A stretch of 64,000 bases of DNA. Origin: Acidobacteriota bacterium. Lineage in GTDB: Bacteria > Acidobacteriota > Terriglobia > Terriglobales > Acidobacteriaceae. A program made the position numbers and the translations under genes. The stretch covers positions 101,009-165,008 of the forward strand of contig JAJXZT010000032.1 in the NCBI GenBank assembly GCA_021779935.1. Direction: 5' to 3'. Numbering within the stretch: the first letter of the stretch is position 1; each line of letters begins with the position of its first letter. The notes under the pieces were generated by a model, which saw nothing but the letters and a program-made list of their open reading frames with translations, was not told the DNA's origin and searched no databases. Positions 8,537 to 17,482 of this stretch are shown here, one piece after another.

Positions 8537-9871
8537 TTATTCGTAGCGCAATGCCTGAATAGGATCGAGCTTGGCGGCGCGCGCCGCCGGATAAAGTCCG
8601 GCGATCAGGCTGACCAGCACTGAAAAGCCAATTGCACCCACGATGAGCCACCAAGGTACATACCACACATCGACGTGGGCCATCTTCATCCGTGTCATGT
8701 ACAGGCCCGTGCCGAAGTTGATGATGCGACCCATCAGCCAGCCGAAGAGCACGCCGGCCGCACCACCGACGATACCCATCACGGCGGCTTCGGCAAAGAA
8801 GAGCTTCTTGACGTCGATGTCGCTGGCACCAAGGGCTTTCATGATGCCGATCTCGCGACGGCGTTCAAGCACGGCCATGACAAGAGTGTTGATGATGGCG
8901 AGCGAAGCCACGGCGAGCGCGAGTGAACCGAAGATTCCGAGAAATGCGTCAAAGATGGCGAAGAAGCGCCGCAGTCCGTTAAGCGCGTCAATGACGGAGA
9001 AGGCCGCGAAGCCCATCTTCTTGATGGCGTTCTGCACCTGCTCCACCTGCCCGCTGTCGCGTACGCGCACGCGCAACATGTTATAGGTCTTGCCGGTGAC
9101 GTCCCCGCGAACCATGGCGCGAGCATCGAATGGCTGCATCATGTTCAGCCGCTCGGCCGTGCCGATGGGGATGTACACCTGTCCGTGCGCCCCCGGCCCT
9201 CCGCCGGTGAAGGGTTCCTCGGAGTTGATGCCCACGACTGTGAGCGTCTGCTCCTTGCGCGTCACACTGAAGCCGCCGCCCGTGCCCTGACTGTCACTGG
9301 CGCCCGCGTCGCCCTGCTGGCGCTCGGCATATCGCAACACGATCTCTTTTCCGAGCAGGTTCGCCGGGTTAGGGTCCAACCGCTTGGCGAAGTCTTCTTC
9401 CAATACGGCTTCGTCCGCATCGTTGTTGGAAAAGAACTTTCCCTGGAGTTTGTCGAACGCGTCCGTGGTGCCCTCAGACATTGGCAATCCGGCCACCACG
9501 GTCATGCGCGACTTGTCGCCGTATCCGACTTCGGCAACCACGTGGATGTCCGGCGTAACTTCGGCAACATTGGGCAGTTGTTCCAACTCTTTCCGGGCAG
9601 CGTCGTCCAGGACACGCGCATTGGCCTCATCCGTGTCCTGCATCCGCGCCCGCATGCCGCGCACGTCCTGCTTCGAAGTCACAAATACAATGTCGAAAAC
9701 GCCCGACTTGCGGATACGCGAGGTCGCCATACTTTGCAGTCCAATGCCAAGCGAGAGCATGGCCACAAGAGACGCGACGCCAACGGCGATGCCAACGGTC
9801 GTCAGACTATTGCGCAGTTTCGAGTTCCGCAGATTGCGCGACGCGAGGTCGAAGAGATCATAGCTTTTCAT
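8537..9871 (-). CDS. ABC transporter permease, MacB/FtsX type
   Basis: The 444-residue membrane protein has an N-terminal helix (LTTVGIAVGVASLVAMLSLGIGL), a periplasmic MacB-type core domain of about 230 residues, and three C-terminal helices of the FtsX domain with the characteristic LERRREIGIMKALGAS motif before the middle ones. MacB-like systems are mechanotransmission machines that move lipoproteins, peptides or drugs from the periplasm. The ATPase gene overlaps it by 4 bases (ATGA). No membrane-fusion partner was seen nearby. Confidence 0.9.
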   Translation of the reverse strand: MKSYDLFDLASRNLRNSKLRNSLTTVGIAVGVASLVAMLSLGIGLQSMATSRIRKSGVFDIVFVTSKQDVRGMRARMQDTDEANARVLDDAARKELEQLPNVAEVTPDIHVVAEVGYGDKSRMTVVAGLPMSEGTTDAFDKLQGKFFSNNDADEAVLEEDFAKRLDPNPANLLGKEIVLRYAERQQGDAGASDSQGTGGGFSVTRKEQTLTVVGINSEEPFTGGGPGAHGQVYIPIGTAERLNMMQPFDARAMVRGDVTGKTYNMLRVRVRDSGQVEQVQNAIKKMGFAAFSVIDALNGLRRFFAIFDAFLGIFGSLALAVASLAIINTLVMAVLERRREIGIMKALGASDIDVKKLFFAEAAVMGIVGGAAGVLFGWLMGRIINFGTGLYMTRMKMAHVDVWYVPWWLIVGAIGFSVLVSLIAGLYPAARAAKLDPIQALRYE

Positions 9872-10578
9872 TGCCGCACCTCTGCCTGCTCCACCAGTTT
9901 GCCGTCAGCCATGTGGATCGCCCGTTGCGCGTACTTATCAGCCAACGCCTGCTCGTGCGTCACCATCACCACGGTTACGCCGGAGGCATTCACCTCTCGC
10001 AGCAGTTCCATAATCTCGTTGCCGGTACGACTGTCGAGATTGCCGGTGGGTTCGTCGGCCAGCAGCAAGGTCGGGTTGTTCACCAGCGCACGCGCAATCG
10101 CACCACGCTGCTGCTCGCCGCCGGATAGCTCACTTGGACGATGATGAAGCCTTCCGCCCAGATGCACGCGCTCAAGAGCCTGACGGATACGCTCCGCGCG
10201 GCCATCCTTCGGGGTTTCCGCAAAACGCATTGGCAACTCCACGTTCTCCGCCAGCGACATGCTTGCCACCAGGTTGAACGACTGGAAGATCATGCCAACG
10301 GTTTCACGCCGGTAGCGCGCCAACTCTTCCGACGCCATGGCCGACAGATCGCGACCGTTAACGACAATCGCGCCGGAGGTGGGGCGGTCGAGCCCCGCGA
10401 TTAGATTTAATAATGTCGATTTACCCGAGCCCGACGCACCAAGCAGCGCCACGAACTCGTCGCGGGAAATTGCCAGGCTGATGTCGTCCACGGCACGAAT
10501 GACGCTCGCACCCATCTGGTAATGGCGTGTCACCGAACTGAGTTGAACGGCTACCCTGCCGTCGTTTGCGGCTTCCAT
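9868..10578 (-). CDS. ABC transporter ATP-binding protein, MacB/LolD type
   Basis: The 236-residue ATPase shows Walker A GASGSGKST, Q-loop MIFQSFNL, signature LSGGEQQRGAIARAL, Walker B LLLADEPTGNLDS and H-loop VMVTHEQ. The GNLDS after Walker B and the size fit the LolD/MacB/FtsE group. I chose the ATG at 10578 with GGAAGGG about 8 bases upstream; the frame extends 21 codons further without family similarity. It is translationally coupled to the permease. The divergent his operon promoter lies upstream. Confidence 0.92.
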   Translation of the reverse strand: MEAANDGRVAVQLSSVTRHYQMGASVIRAVDDISLAISRDEFVALLGASGSGKSTLLNLIAGLDRPTSGAIVVNGRDLSAMASEELARYRRETVGMIFQSFNLVASMSLAENVELPMRFAETPKDGRAERIRQALERVHLGGRLHHRPSELSGGEQQRGAIARALVNNPTLLLADEPTGNLDSRTGNEIMELLREVNASGVTVVMVTHEQALADKYAQRAIHMADGKLVEQAEVRQ

Positions 10579-10742
10579 GAGCAAGCCCTTCCTTCTTAAT
10601 AATAAAGTTGCGCCGAAGATTCCACGCTTGCGCAGTGGCACTTTGGTAGTAATTTACCGGATCATCACGCAGCATGTGAACTGAATCTAGGCTGGCGAGC
10701 CTTACCGCAGGCTGAATTCTGCGCCTGCCCCCAAAGAGTGGT

Positions 10743-10771
10743 TTGACAGCGTTATCACATGACCCTATGAT
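10743..10771 (+). promoter_or_regulatory. Consensus sigma-70 promoter of the his operon
   Basis: TTGACA (10743-10748) and TATGAT (10766-10771) are separated by exactly 17 bases. This near-perfect promoter would start transcription around 10777-10779, only a few bases before the leader ATG at 10782. Confidence 0.85.
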
Positions 10772-10781
10772 GTTGAACATA

Positions 10782-10856
10782 ATGAATTCGCTCCTCCATC
10801 GCCATCATCATCACCACCATCACACGGTGATCGTGTCGGCGGAGGCTTGCGGATAG
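10782..10856 (+). CDS. hisL: His operon leader peptide
   Basis: A 24-codon frame reads MNSLLHR, then seven consecutive His codons (10803-10823), then TVIVSAEACG and TAG. Eight of 24 residues are His. It sits between a consensus promoter and an intrinsic terminator directly upstream of hisI, as in the enterobacterial his attenuator, whose leader also has seven consecutive His codons. Ribosome stalling on uncharged tRNA-His would be the sensor. There is no Shine-Dalgarno site, because the predicted transcript start is only about 3-5 bases upstream of the ATG, which suggests leaderless translation. It is too short for standard gene finders. Confidence 0.88.
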   Translation: MNSLLHRHHHHHHHTVIVSAEACG

Positions 10857-10896
10857 AGTTCCAGTCATCATCCCAATTAGCCCGCTGGCGCGATCA
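10828..10896 (+). promoter_or_regulatory. Candidate antiterminator of the his attenuator
   Basis: Bases 10828-10842 can pair with 10882-10896 over 15 consecutive positions with three G-U pairs. The 3' arm overlaps the left arm of the terminator (10879-10891), so the two structures exclude each other. The 5' arm starts just after the His-codon run. A ribosome stalled on His codons would leave it free, while a ribosome at the stop codon (10854-10856) would cover or disturb it. Possible competing 1:2 pairings are CCTCC 10793-10797 with GGAGG 10841-10845, and ATCAC 10819-10823 with GTGAT 10827-10831. Confidence 0.75.
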
Positions 10897-10914
10897 AGCG
10901 CAGCGGGCTTTTTT
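10879..10914 (+). terminator. Intrinsic terminator (attenuator) upstream of hisI
   Basis: AGCCCGCTG (10879-10887) pairs with CAGCGGGCT (10901-10909) and, past a single bulged G, CGC with GCG, giving 12 bp around loop GATCAA. Six T follow (10909-10914). It lies 50 bases before hisI and after the leader peptide, so it would terminate transcription when histidyl-tRNA is plentiful. Confidence 0.9.
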
Positions 10915-10964
10915 ATGCCTGCTGCACAACGCCGACGGACCAAACACAAAGCGAGGAAGTAACG

Positions 10965-11312
10965 ATGGAAATCGATTTCGAGAAGATGCAGGGGCTGGTG
11001 CCGGCCGTGGTGCAGGACGCAGCCAATGGCGAGGTCCTCATGCTCGGCTTTATGAACTCCGAGTCCCTGCAAAAAACTCTGCAAACCGGGTACGTCACGT
11101 TCTACAGCCGCACCCGCAACAAGCTCTGGACCAAAGGCGAGACCAGCGGCAACCGGTTGCGCCTGCTGGAGGCAGCGACGGACTGCGACCAGGACACCAT
11201 CCTGTGCAAGGTTTACGTGGAAGGCGACGGCCTGGTCTGTCACGAAGGCACACGCTCCTGCTTTACGCGTCCCATGAGCATCGCAACTGCTTCGGAGGTT
11301 TCCAATGGCTAA
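10965..11312 (+). CDS. hisI: Phosphoribosyl-AMP cyclohydrolase
   Basis: It opens the purine ring of PR-AMP, step three of histidine synthesis. The 115-residue single-domain protein has [10 protein letters not shown] (55-63), the Mg-binding ATDCDQDT (71-78) and the zinc cysteines C74, C92 and C99 (CHEGTRSCF). No HisE (PR-ATP pyrophosphatase) domain is fused, and hisE is not in the window. GAGGAAGTAACG precedes the ATG. Its last 8 bases overlap hisG. It is the first structural gene after the attenuator. Confidence 0.96.
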   Translation: MEIDFEKMQGLVPAVVQDAANGEVLMLGFMNSESLQKTLQTGYVTFYSRTRNKLWTKGETSGNRLRLLEAATDCDQDTILCKVYVEGDGLVCHEGTRSCFTRPMSIATASEVSNG

Positions 11313-12177
11313 GATCCGTCTCGGAATTCCCAAGGGCAGTCTTCAGGACGCCACCATCTCTCTCTTCGCCGCTGCCGGCTTCAAGATCTACGCCAACGGC
11401 CGCTCGTATTTCCCCAGCACGGATGACGCCGAACTCGAATGCATGCTGATTCGCGCGCAGGAAATGGCGCGTTACGTCGAACAGGGCGTGCTGGATGCCG
11501 GACTGACCGGGCTCGATTGGGTCGTCGAAAGTGGGCTGCACGTACAGACCGTCGCGGACCTTATTTATGCCAAGCAGAGCCGAGGCAAAGTGCGGTGGGT
11601 GCTCGCCGTGCCCGAGGACTCGCCTTTCCAGCGTGCGGAAGACCTTGCGGGAAAGATCGTCGCCACCGAGCTGGTGGAAGTGACGAAGAAATACTTTGCA
11701 TCGAAGAATGTCAATGTAAAGGTTGACTTCAGTTGGGGCGCCACGGAAGTTAAGCCGCCGATGCTTGCCGACGCGATCGTTGAAGTTACGGAAACCGGCA
11801 GTTCCCTGCGCGCCAACCGACTGCGGATCATCGATACCGTGCTGGAGTCGAATACTCAACTCATCGCGAATACCAAGGCATGGACCGATGCCGGTAAACG
11901 CGAAAAAATCGAAAACGTCGCACTGATGCTGCTCGGCGCCATCACCGCGCAGGGACGCGTTGGGCTGATGCTGAATGTCCGCCGCGACGATCTCGACCAG
12001 GTGCTGGGTGTACTGCCCGCGCTCAACTCGCCGACCGTCTCCGCGCTGAGCGATCCCAACTGGGTGGCGGTCAACACCATCCTGGAGGAGAGCGTGGTGC
12101 GCGACGTGATGCCGAAGCTCAAAGCGGCAAACGCCACCGGCATTGTGGAGTATCCGTTGAACAAGGTGGTGATGTAA
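11305..12177 (+). CDS. hisG: ATP phosphoribosyltransferase, long form
   Basis: It condenses ATP with PRPP, the committed and feedback-controlled first step of histidine synthesis. At 290 residues it is the long, homohexameric HisG_L type, with a C-terminal ACT-like regulatory domain (about residues 210-290), so no HisZ is needed. Visible motifs include [10 protein letters not shown] at the N-terminus, [12 protein letters not shown], and the PRPP-binding region [10 protein letters not shown]...[12 protein letters not shown]. It overlaps hisI by 8 bases and shares one base with hisD (TAATG). Confidence 0.96.
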   Translation: MAKIRLGIPKGSLQDATISLFAAAGFKIYANGRSYFPSTDDAELECMLIRAQEMARYVEQGVLDAGLTGLDWVVESGLHVQTVADLIYAKQSRGKVRWVLAVPEDSPFQRAEDLAGKIVATELVEVTKKYFASKNVNVKVDFSWGATEVKPPMLADAIVEVTETGSSLRANRLRIIDTVLESNTQLIANTKAWTDAGKREKIENVALMLLGAITAQGRVGLMLNVRRDDLDQVLGVLPALNSPTVSALSDPNWVAVNTILEESVVRDVMPKLKAANATGIVEYPLNKVVM

Positions 12178-13421
12178 TGCGCGTGCTGGAAGGGAGTGAC
12201 GCGCAAGCCTGCGTGGAGAAGCTCGCCAGCCGCGGCGTTGCGGATGACCCGGCGCTGACGCGAAATGTCGCGCGCATCGTCGGTGACGTCCGCAAGAATG
12301 GCGACAAGGCGCTGCTGAAGTACGCACGCAAGTTCGACGGCCTTGCCAACAACCAACCGTTGCTGGTCTCTGAAGAGGAACTGAACGCCGCATGGCGCAC
12401 GGTTTCATCTGACTTCAAACAGGCCCTGAAAGCCGCTGCGCGAAACATCCGGCAATTTGCGAAGTGGCAAAAGCCGAAGTCGTGGATGCGCACGATGCAA
12501 CCGGGATTGCGCGTGGGACAGAAGGTGGAACCCATCGCGAGTGTTGGCTGCTACGTTCCCGGAGGCCGCTTTCCGCTGCCATCGTCGCTGCTGATGACGG
12601 TCATCCCGGCACAGATTGCAGGGGTGCCCCGGATACAGGTCGCATCTCCAAGGCCAGCGGCGGAAACTCTTGCGGCGGCAAAGATGCTCGGGGTGACAAG
12701 CTTCTATCGCATCGGCGGTGCACAAGCCGTGGCCGCTTTCGCATACGGCACGGAGTCAGTACCCGGCGTGCACAAAATCGTTGGCCCCGGAAACAGCTAC
12801 GTCACGGCCGCAAAAAGAATGGTGGCGTTTGACTGCTCCATCGACTTCCTCGCCGGACCGACAGAAATCGTGTACGTCGCTCATCGCGGCGAAGCGCGAT
12901 TTATCGCTTCCGACCTGGTCGCACAGGCGGAGCACGATCCTGAGACACTGGCGATCTTCATCACAAAAAGCAGAAGGCTTGCAGAAAACGTCGCTCGTGA
13001 AGCAATGAAGATGGCCGCCAATAATCCCATCGCGATGCAATCTCTCAAGGCGCGCGGCGTTGCGCTGGTTGCCGATGGCTCTGACGAGGCGATGCGCTGG
13101 GCGAACGCAGTTGGCGGCGAGCATATCACCGTCAATCGCGAAGACGTGCCGAGCATCATCAGCGCCGGTTCAATCTTTGTTGGCGACTATTCACCGCAGT
13201 CGCTGGGAGACTACGCCAGCGGTCCCAATCACACGCTGCCCACCGGTAACGTCGCGAAATATCGCGGCGGGCTCAGCGTGCTCGACTACCTGAAGATCAT
13301 GACGGTGCAGGAAGTTTCAAAGGCTGCGCTCAAGAAAATTGGGCCGACCGTGACCCTGCTGGCAGAAGCCGAGGGCCTGAAGGCCCACGCCGAATCCGTG
13401 CGCGTGAGGTTGGCGAAATGA
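12177..13421 (+). CDS. hisD: Histidinol dehydrogenase
   Basis: This NAD-dependent zinc enzyme oxidises L-histidinol to L-histidine in two steps. The 414-residue protein shows YVPGGRFPLPSSLLMTVIPA, IGGAQAVAAFAYGTESVPGVHKIVGPGN, IDFLAGPTEI, VAQAEHDPET (zinc and catalytic residues) and the C-terminal GPNHTLPTGNVAKYRGGLSV. Length and motifs are standard. TAATG couples it to hisG, and ATGA couples it to hisC. Confidence 0.97.
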   Translation: MRVLEGSDAQACVEKLASRGVADDPALTRNVARIVGDVRKNGDKALLKYARKFDGLANNQPLLVSEEELNAAWRTVSSDFKQALKAAARNIRQFAKWQKPKSWMRTMQPGLRVGQKVEPIASVGCYVPGGRFPLPSSLLMTVIPAQIAGVPRIQVASPRPAAETLAAAKMLGVTSFYRIGGAQAVAAFAYGTESVPGVHKIVGPGNSYVTAAKRMVAFDCSIDFLAGPTEIVYVAHRGEARFIASDLVAQAEHDPETLAIFITKSRRLAENVAREAMKMAANNPIAMQSLKARGVALVADGSDEAMRWANAVGGEHITVNREDVPSIISAGSIFVGDYSPQSLGDYASGPNHTLPTGNVAKYRGGLSVLDYLKIMTVQEVSKAALKKIGPTVTLLAEAEGLKAHAESVRVRLAK

Positions 13422-14515
13422 ACACAGGACTGAAAGCCCGCAAAACCGTAGAGGGCCTCAAGGAGTATCACCCGCCGCTCGGGGAACGCGACGGCCTGCG
13501 CCTCGACTTCAACGAGAATGTTGGCGGATGTTCGCCGCGCGTGCTGGCGAAGTTGCGCTCGCTCTCACCGGAAGTACTCAATAAATATCCCGAACGCTAT
13601 CCCGGCGAATGTGCGGCGGCGCAGTTCCTCGGATTGAAGCCGGAACAGGTGCTGCTCACCAACGGTGTCGATGAGGCGATTCATCTGCTGGCGGAGACGT
13701 ATCTCGAAAGCGCGGACGAAGCACTCATCGTGGTGCCTACGTTCTCCATGTACGAAATCTATGCGCTGGCAACGGCGGCGAAGGTCATCACCCTGCAAGC
13801 CGGTGATAATTTCGCATTCCCCACGGAAACGCTGCTGAAACAAATTGGCTCGCAGACAAAACTTATCTGTATTGCGAATCCCAACAATCCAACCGGGGCG
13901 GCCGTCGCACGCGAAGAGCTGCTGAAGATCGTGCAGGACACGCCGCACGCAGCTGTCCTTATCGATGAAGCATATTACGACTTCTACGGCGACTCCCTGA
14001 TGGACGAAGTTGGACGCTACGAGAACCTGTTCGTGGCGCGCACGTTCAGCAAGGCTTATGGACTCGCCGGCTTCCGCATGGGTGTGCTGGCTGGAGCGGA
14101 GCCACAGATGCGAATGGTGCGCCGCGTAAGTTCTCCCTACAACGTCAACGGCGTGGCGCTGGAATGTCTGCCAGAAGCTCTGGCGGACCAGGAATTTGTC
14201 TCCAACTACATTGAGCAGGTGAAGCGCGGGCGCGCGGCGCTCGAATCGTTCTACCGTTCAAACGGAATTCGTTACTGGCCCAGCCAGGCGAATTTTGTAC
14301 TGGCTCACTTTGGCGAATATCGAAAGCCGTTTGTTGAAGAGATGCGGCGACGAGGAATTCTGGTGCGGGACCGAAACAGCGACCCGGGGTGCGAAGGATG
14401 TGTGCGTATCACGCTCGGCACCGAGGAGCAGACCGCACGCCTGCTGCGTGAGTTGCCGGAAGCGTTAAAGACGATTGGCTTTCAACAACAGCGATTCACG
14501 GAGGTGACACGATGA
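13418..14515 (+). CDS. hisC: Histidinol-phosphate aminotransferase
   Basis: This PLP fold-type I aminotransferase converts imidazole-acetol phosphate and glutamate to histidinol phosphate. The 365-residue sequence has LDFNENVGG (28-37), ANPNNPTG (153-160), the PLP-binding Asp in LIDEAYYDF (near 183), and the Schiff-base lysine K212 in [16 protein letters not shown]. Length fits the family. Both junctions overlap by four bases (ATGA). Confidence 0.96.
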   Translation: MNTGLKARKTVEGLKEYHPPLGERDGLRLDFNENVGGCSPRVLAKLRSLSPEVLNKYPERYPGECAAAQFLGLKPEQVLLTNGVDEAIHLLAETYLESADEALIVVPTFSMYEIYALATAAKVITLQAGDNFAFPTETLLKQIGSQTKLICIANPNNPTGAAVAREELLKIVQDTPHAAVLIDEAYYDFYGDSLMDEVGRYENLFVARTFSKAYGLAGFRMGVLAGAEPQMRMVRRVSSPYNVNGVALECLPEALADQEFVSNYIEQVKRGRAALESFYRSNGIRYWPSQANFVLAHFGEYRKPFVEEMRRRGILVRDRNSDPGCEGCVRITLGTEEQTARLLRELPEALKTIGFQQQRFTEVTR

Positions 14516-15105
14516 GCGCACGCAAGGCGACCGTTATTCGCAAGACGAACGAGACCGACATCAATCTCGCGCTCAACATCGACGGGCGCGGCACTTACCA
14601 GGTCTCTACCGGCATTCGTTTCTTCGACCATATGCTGGAGCTTTTTTCGCGACATGGCGGCTTCGATCTCAAGCTCGCGTGCAAGGGCGACCTCGATGTC
14701 GATCAGCACCACACGGTGGAAGACGTGGGCATCGCCCTCGGTGAAGCCTTCGACAAGGCGCTGGGCGACAAGAAAGGGATTCTGCGCGCCGGATACTTTC
14801 TCATGACGATGGACGAAACGCTCGGACTTGCCGCGGTGGATCTCAGCGGACGGGCGGCACACGTCGTGGACACGAAGGTGAAAGTGCGGCTGGTCGGCGA
14901 TTTGCAAACAGAACTCGTGTACGACTTCTTTGAGGGATTCTCCCGCGGAGCCCGCGCCAACGTGCACGTCAAGACCGTGTACGGCCGGTCGAATCATCAC
15001 AAGATTGAGGCTATTTTCAAGGCGTTTGCGCGAGCGCTGCGCGTGGCGTGCAGCAAGGACAAACGGCTGGCCAAAATGCTGCCGAGCACAAAGGGGCTGC
15101 TGTGA
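14512..15105 (+). CDS. hisB: Imidazoleglycerol-phosphate dehydratase
   Basis: It dehydrates IGP to imidazole-acetol phosphate. The 197-residue monofunctional enzyme has [18 protein letters not shown] (36-53), [17 protein letters not shown] (64-80) and the second metal site [20 protein letters not shown] near residue 158. No histidinol-phosphatase domain is fused, so that activity must lie elsewhere in the genome. The stop overlaps the GTG of hisH. Confidence 0.97.
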   Translation: MSARKATVIRKTNETDINLALNIDGRGTYQVSTGIRFFDHMLELFSRHGGFDLKLACKGDLDVDQHHTVEDVGIALGEAFDKALGDKKGILRAGYFLMTMDETLGLAAVDLSGRAAHVVDTKVKVRLVGDLQTELVYDFFEGFSRGARANVHVKTVYGRSNHHKIEAIFKAFARALRVACSKDKRLAKMLPSTKGLL

Positions 15106-15710
15106 TCACCGTCGTCGATTACCGCGCCGGAAACCTGGCTTCCGTGCAGAAGGCTTTGCGCCATCTTGGTTACGAATCGCAGGTCACGGACAATCCCGAA
15201 GTAGTGCGACGGTCGCCGCGAATCATCCTGCCCGGCGTTGGACACTTTTCATCCACGCAGCGCATTGCCGACTTGGGCGTAAACGATGCCATCCGCGAAG
15301 TGGTCGCGCGCGGCGTGCCGTTCCTGGGTATCTGCGTGGGAATGCAATGGCTCTACGAGGGCTCCACGGAAGCGCCGGATGTCACGGGGTTGGGCACGTT
15401 CGCCGGAATGGTTGAGCGCTTCCCTGATGATCCCGCACACAAAGTTCCACACGTTGGATGGAACCAACTGACTCGCGTTCCCGGCACGGAGTCGCGCTTG
15501 CTGCGCGATATTCCAGATGGCAGCTTTGTTTACTACACGCACTCCTATCGAGGACCGGTTGTTCCCGGGGTTGTTGCGACCACGAATTACGCGGGAGATT
15601 TTGCCGCCGTCGTTGAACGCGACAACGTTTTCGGCGTGCAGTTTCACCCGGAAAAGTCCGGGGAGACTGGATTGAAGATGCTCAGGAATTTCTGTGAGGT
15701 GAACGCGTAA
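15102..15710 (+). CDS. hisH: Imidazole glycerol phosphate synthase, glutaminase subunit
   Basis: HisH releases ammonia from glutamine and passes it to HisF. The 202-residue class I glutaminase has the nucleophile C78 in [11 protein letters not shown] and the His/Glu pair in [10 protein letters not shown] (H182, E184). I use the GTG at 15102 because it overlaps the hisB stop (GTGA), has AAGGGG upstream, and gives the conserved N-terminus [11 protein letters not shown]. The frame is open 18 codons upstream inside hisB. Confidence 0.95.
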   Translation: MITVVDYRAGNLASVQKALRHLGYESQVTDNPEVVRRSPRIILPGVGHFSSTQRIADLGVNDAIREVVARGVPFLGICVGMQWLYEGSTEAPDVTGLGTFAGMVERFPDDPAHKVPHVGWNQLTRVPGTESRLLRDIPDGSFVYYTHSYRGPVVPGVVATTNYAGDFAAVVERDNVFGVQFHPEKSGETGLKMLRNFCEVNA

Positions 15711-16498
15711 TGCTTACGAAACGCATCATCGCGTGCCTCGACGTCACGAATGGCCGCGTGGTCAAGGGCGTTCAGTTTGTCGACCTCGTCGATGCCGGCG
15801 ATCCGGCGGCGCTGGCGCGGCGCCATGCCGAAAGCGGCGCCGACGAAGTCGTATTGCTCGACATCACAGCAACCTCGGACGCGCGCCCCATCCTGATCGA
15901 CGTTGTCCGGCGCACCGCGCGTGAAATCTTTGTCCCATTCGCGGTTGGCGGAGGAGTCCGCTCGCTCGCCGATGCCGCTGCACTGTTTGACGCCGGCGCC
16001 GACAAGATCACGATCAACTCCGCCGCTGTTAAGGACCCATCGTTGATCACGCAAATTGCCGAGCGATTCGGCTCGCAGGCAGTTGTGCTCGCCATCGACG
16101 CCAAGCGGAAGATCGACGCAGATCAATATGACTCCATCGCTCGCGGTTCCGAGGTCTACGTCGCGGGAGGACGCCGCGCCACCGGACGCAATGTCCACGA
16201 TTGGGCACGCGAAGTGGAAGATCGCGGCGCGGGAGAGATCATGCTCACCAGCATGGACCGCGACGGCACACGTGCCGGCTTCGATTGCCCTCTGACCTCT
16301 GCCGTGGCGCAACTGGTGAACATTCCGGTGATCGCGTCCGGCGGCGCGGGCAACGGACAGCACTTTGTGGACGTGTTCAAAGAAGGTCACGCCGATGCTG
16401 CGCTCGCCGCCTCCATCTTTCACTTCGGCATCCACGACGTGCGTGAACTGAAGGCGCAATTGCAGCGCGAAGGCATTCCGATGCGGTTGCCGTGTTGA
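15710..16498 (+). CDS. hisF: Imidazole glycerol phosphate synthase, cyclase subunit
   Basis: HisF uses the ammonia from HisH to convert PRFAR into IGP and AICAR. The 262-residue TIM barrel begins [12 protein letters not shown] with the catalytic Asp at position 11, has [11 protein letters not shown], the second Asp region [19 protein letters not shown] and [13 protein letters not shown] phosphate-binding loops. TAATG overlap with hisH supports equal expression of the two subunits. Confidence 0.97.
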   Translation: MLTKRIIACLDVTNGRVVKGVQFVDLVDAGDPAALARRHAESGADEVVLLDITATSDARPILIDVVRRTAREIFVPFAVGGGVRSLADAAALFDAGADKITINSAAVKDPSLITQIAERFGSQAVVLAIDAKRKIDADQYDSIARGSEVYVAGGRRATGRNVHDWAREVEDRGAGEIMLTSMDRDGTRAGFDCPLTSAVAQLVNIPVIASGGAGNGQHFVDVFKEGHADAALAASIFHFGIHDVRELKAQLQREGIPMRLPC

Positions 16499-16550
16499 AG
16501 TCATTTGAAGTTCCCTTGAAGTTTGACACTCAAAACTCGAGACTATTCTT

Positions 16551-17225
16551 ATGCTGATTCCTTCGATTGATCTCATGGGCGGCAAGGTCGTCCAGTTGGT
16601 GCAGGGCGAACGCAAGGCGCTTGAATTCGACGATCTTCAATACTGGATCGACCGCTTCCTTCCCTATCCGCTGGTGCAACTTATCGACCTGGACGCCGCG
16701 ATGGGTAAGGGCTCGAACGCCGCAATGGTGGAGCGCATTTGCGAATACCTGCCCTGCCAGGTGGGCGGCGGCATCCGCTCGGTTGAGTCGGCGATGCAGA
16801 CGCTGCGGCTTGGCGCAAAGAAAGTAATCGTCGGCTCGGCGCTATTGAAGGACGGTAAAGTCGATGTCGAAATGGCGCGGCAGATGTCGCACGCGGCGGC
16901 GGCGGCGCGCCTGATCTTCGCCGTAGACTCACGCGGCGGAAAGGTGGCCATCAAGGGATGGAAGGAGGGCACTGGGCTCACTCCGGAGGCTATGATGCGG
17001 GACACGGAGGACTTCTGCGGAGGATTCCTCTACACGCACATCGACACGGAAGGCACGATGCAGGGATTTCCGTTCGAAGTGGTCGATGGGCTGCGCTCGG
17101 CCACTACCCGCAAGCTTATTGTGGCCGGAGGCATCCGGTCCCAGAAAGAAGTTGATCGCCTGCACGGGCTGGGGGTGGACGCCGTTGTCGGCATGGCAGT
17201 CTATACGGGTGCGCTGAAGGCGTAG
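16551..17225 (+). CDS. hisA: Phosphoribosylformimino-AICAR-phosphate ribotide isomerase
   Basis: HisA isomerises ProFAR to PRFAR. The 224-residue barrel starts MLIPSIDLMGGKVVQL with the catalytic Asp at position 7, then CQVGGGIRSVESA, IFAVDSRGGKVAIKGW (second catalytic Asp region), THIDTEGTMQG, and VAGGIRSQKE. It is shorter than the usual 240-250 residues, but all core motifs are present. It stands 52 bases after hisF, the only non-overlapping junction in the operon, and may have its own translation start signal. Confidence 0.93.
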   Translation: MLIPSIDLMGGKVVQLVQGERKALEFDDLQYWIDRFLPYPLVQLIDLDAAMGKGSNAAMVERICEYLPCQVGGGIRSVESAMQTLRLGAKKVIVGSALLKDGKVDVEMARQMSHAAAAARLIFAVDSRGGKVAIKGWKEGTGLTPEAMMRDTEDFCGGFLYTHIDTEGTMQGFPFEVVDGLRSATTRKLIVAGGIRSQKEVDRLHGLGVDAVVGMAVYTGALKA

Positions 17226-17237
17226 CGACCGGATATG

Positions 17238-17252
17238 GGCCCGTTGCGGGCC
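17238..17252 (+). terminator. GC-rich hairpin after hisA
   Basis: GGCCCG and CGGGCC flank a 3-base loop 12 bases after the hisA stop. No T-run follows, so this is only a possible operon end or mRNA-stabilising stem. Confidence 0.3.
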
Positions 17253-17482
17253 AGGAACCGACACTTTCGAGTCCATCCTGCGTCCTGCATCGAGGGTAGG
17301 GCATCAAAGATATGCGGGGCATCTGTCCTTTCCGGAATTTAATCGGCCGTCGATGCGGAAGCAGTCCTACCCCGTAGCCTCCAATCCCTTTCTTTTGGTA
17401 AGTTTAAGGTGTGGGGCGTTCGTAAGGATTTCATCCAAAGCATTCCGGGCCGTTGGCAGCGCCGGAATGGAGGAGCAATACT

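Noticed and set aside
9185..10144. 319-codon plus-strand frame opposite the ABC transporter genes
   Set aside because: Both transporter genes have full motif sets on the minus strand, so this is a shadow.
10819..10831. ATCAC/GTGAT hairpin as the main structure of the his leader
   Set aside because: It is only 5 bp with a 3-base loop; it may act as a minor pause or 1:2 stem, but the 15-bp pairing is much stronger.
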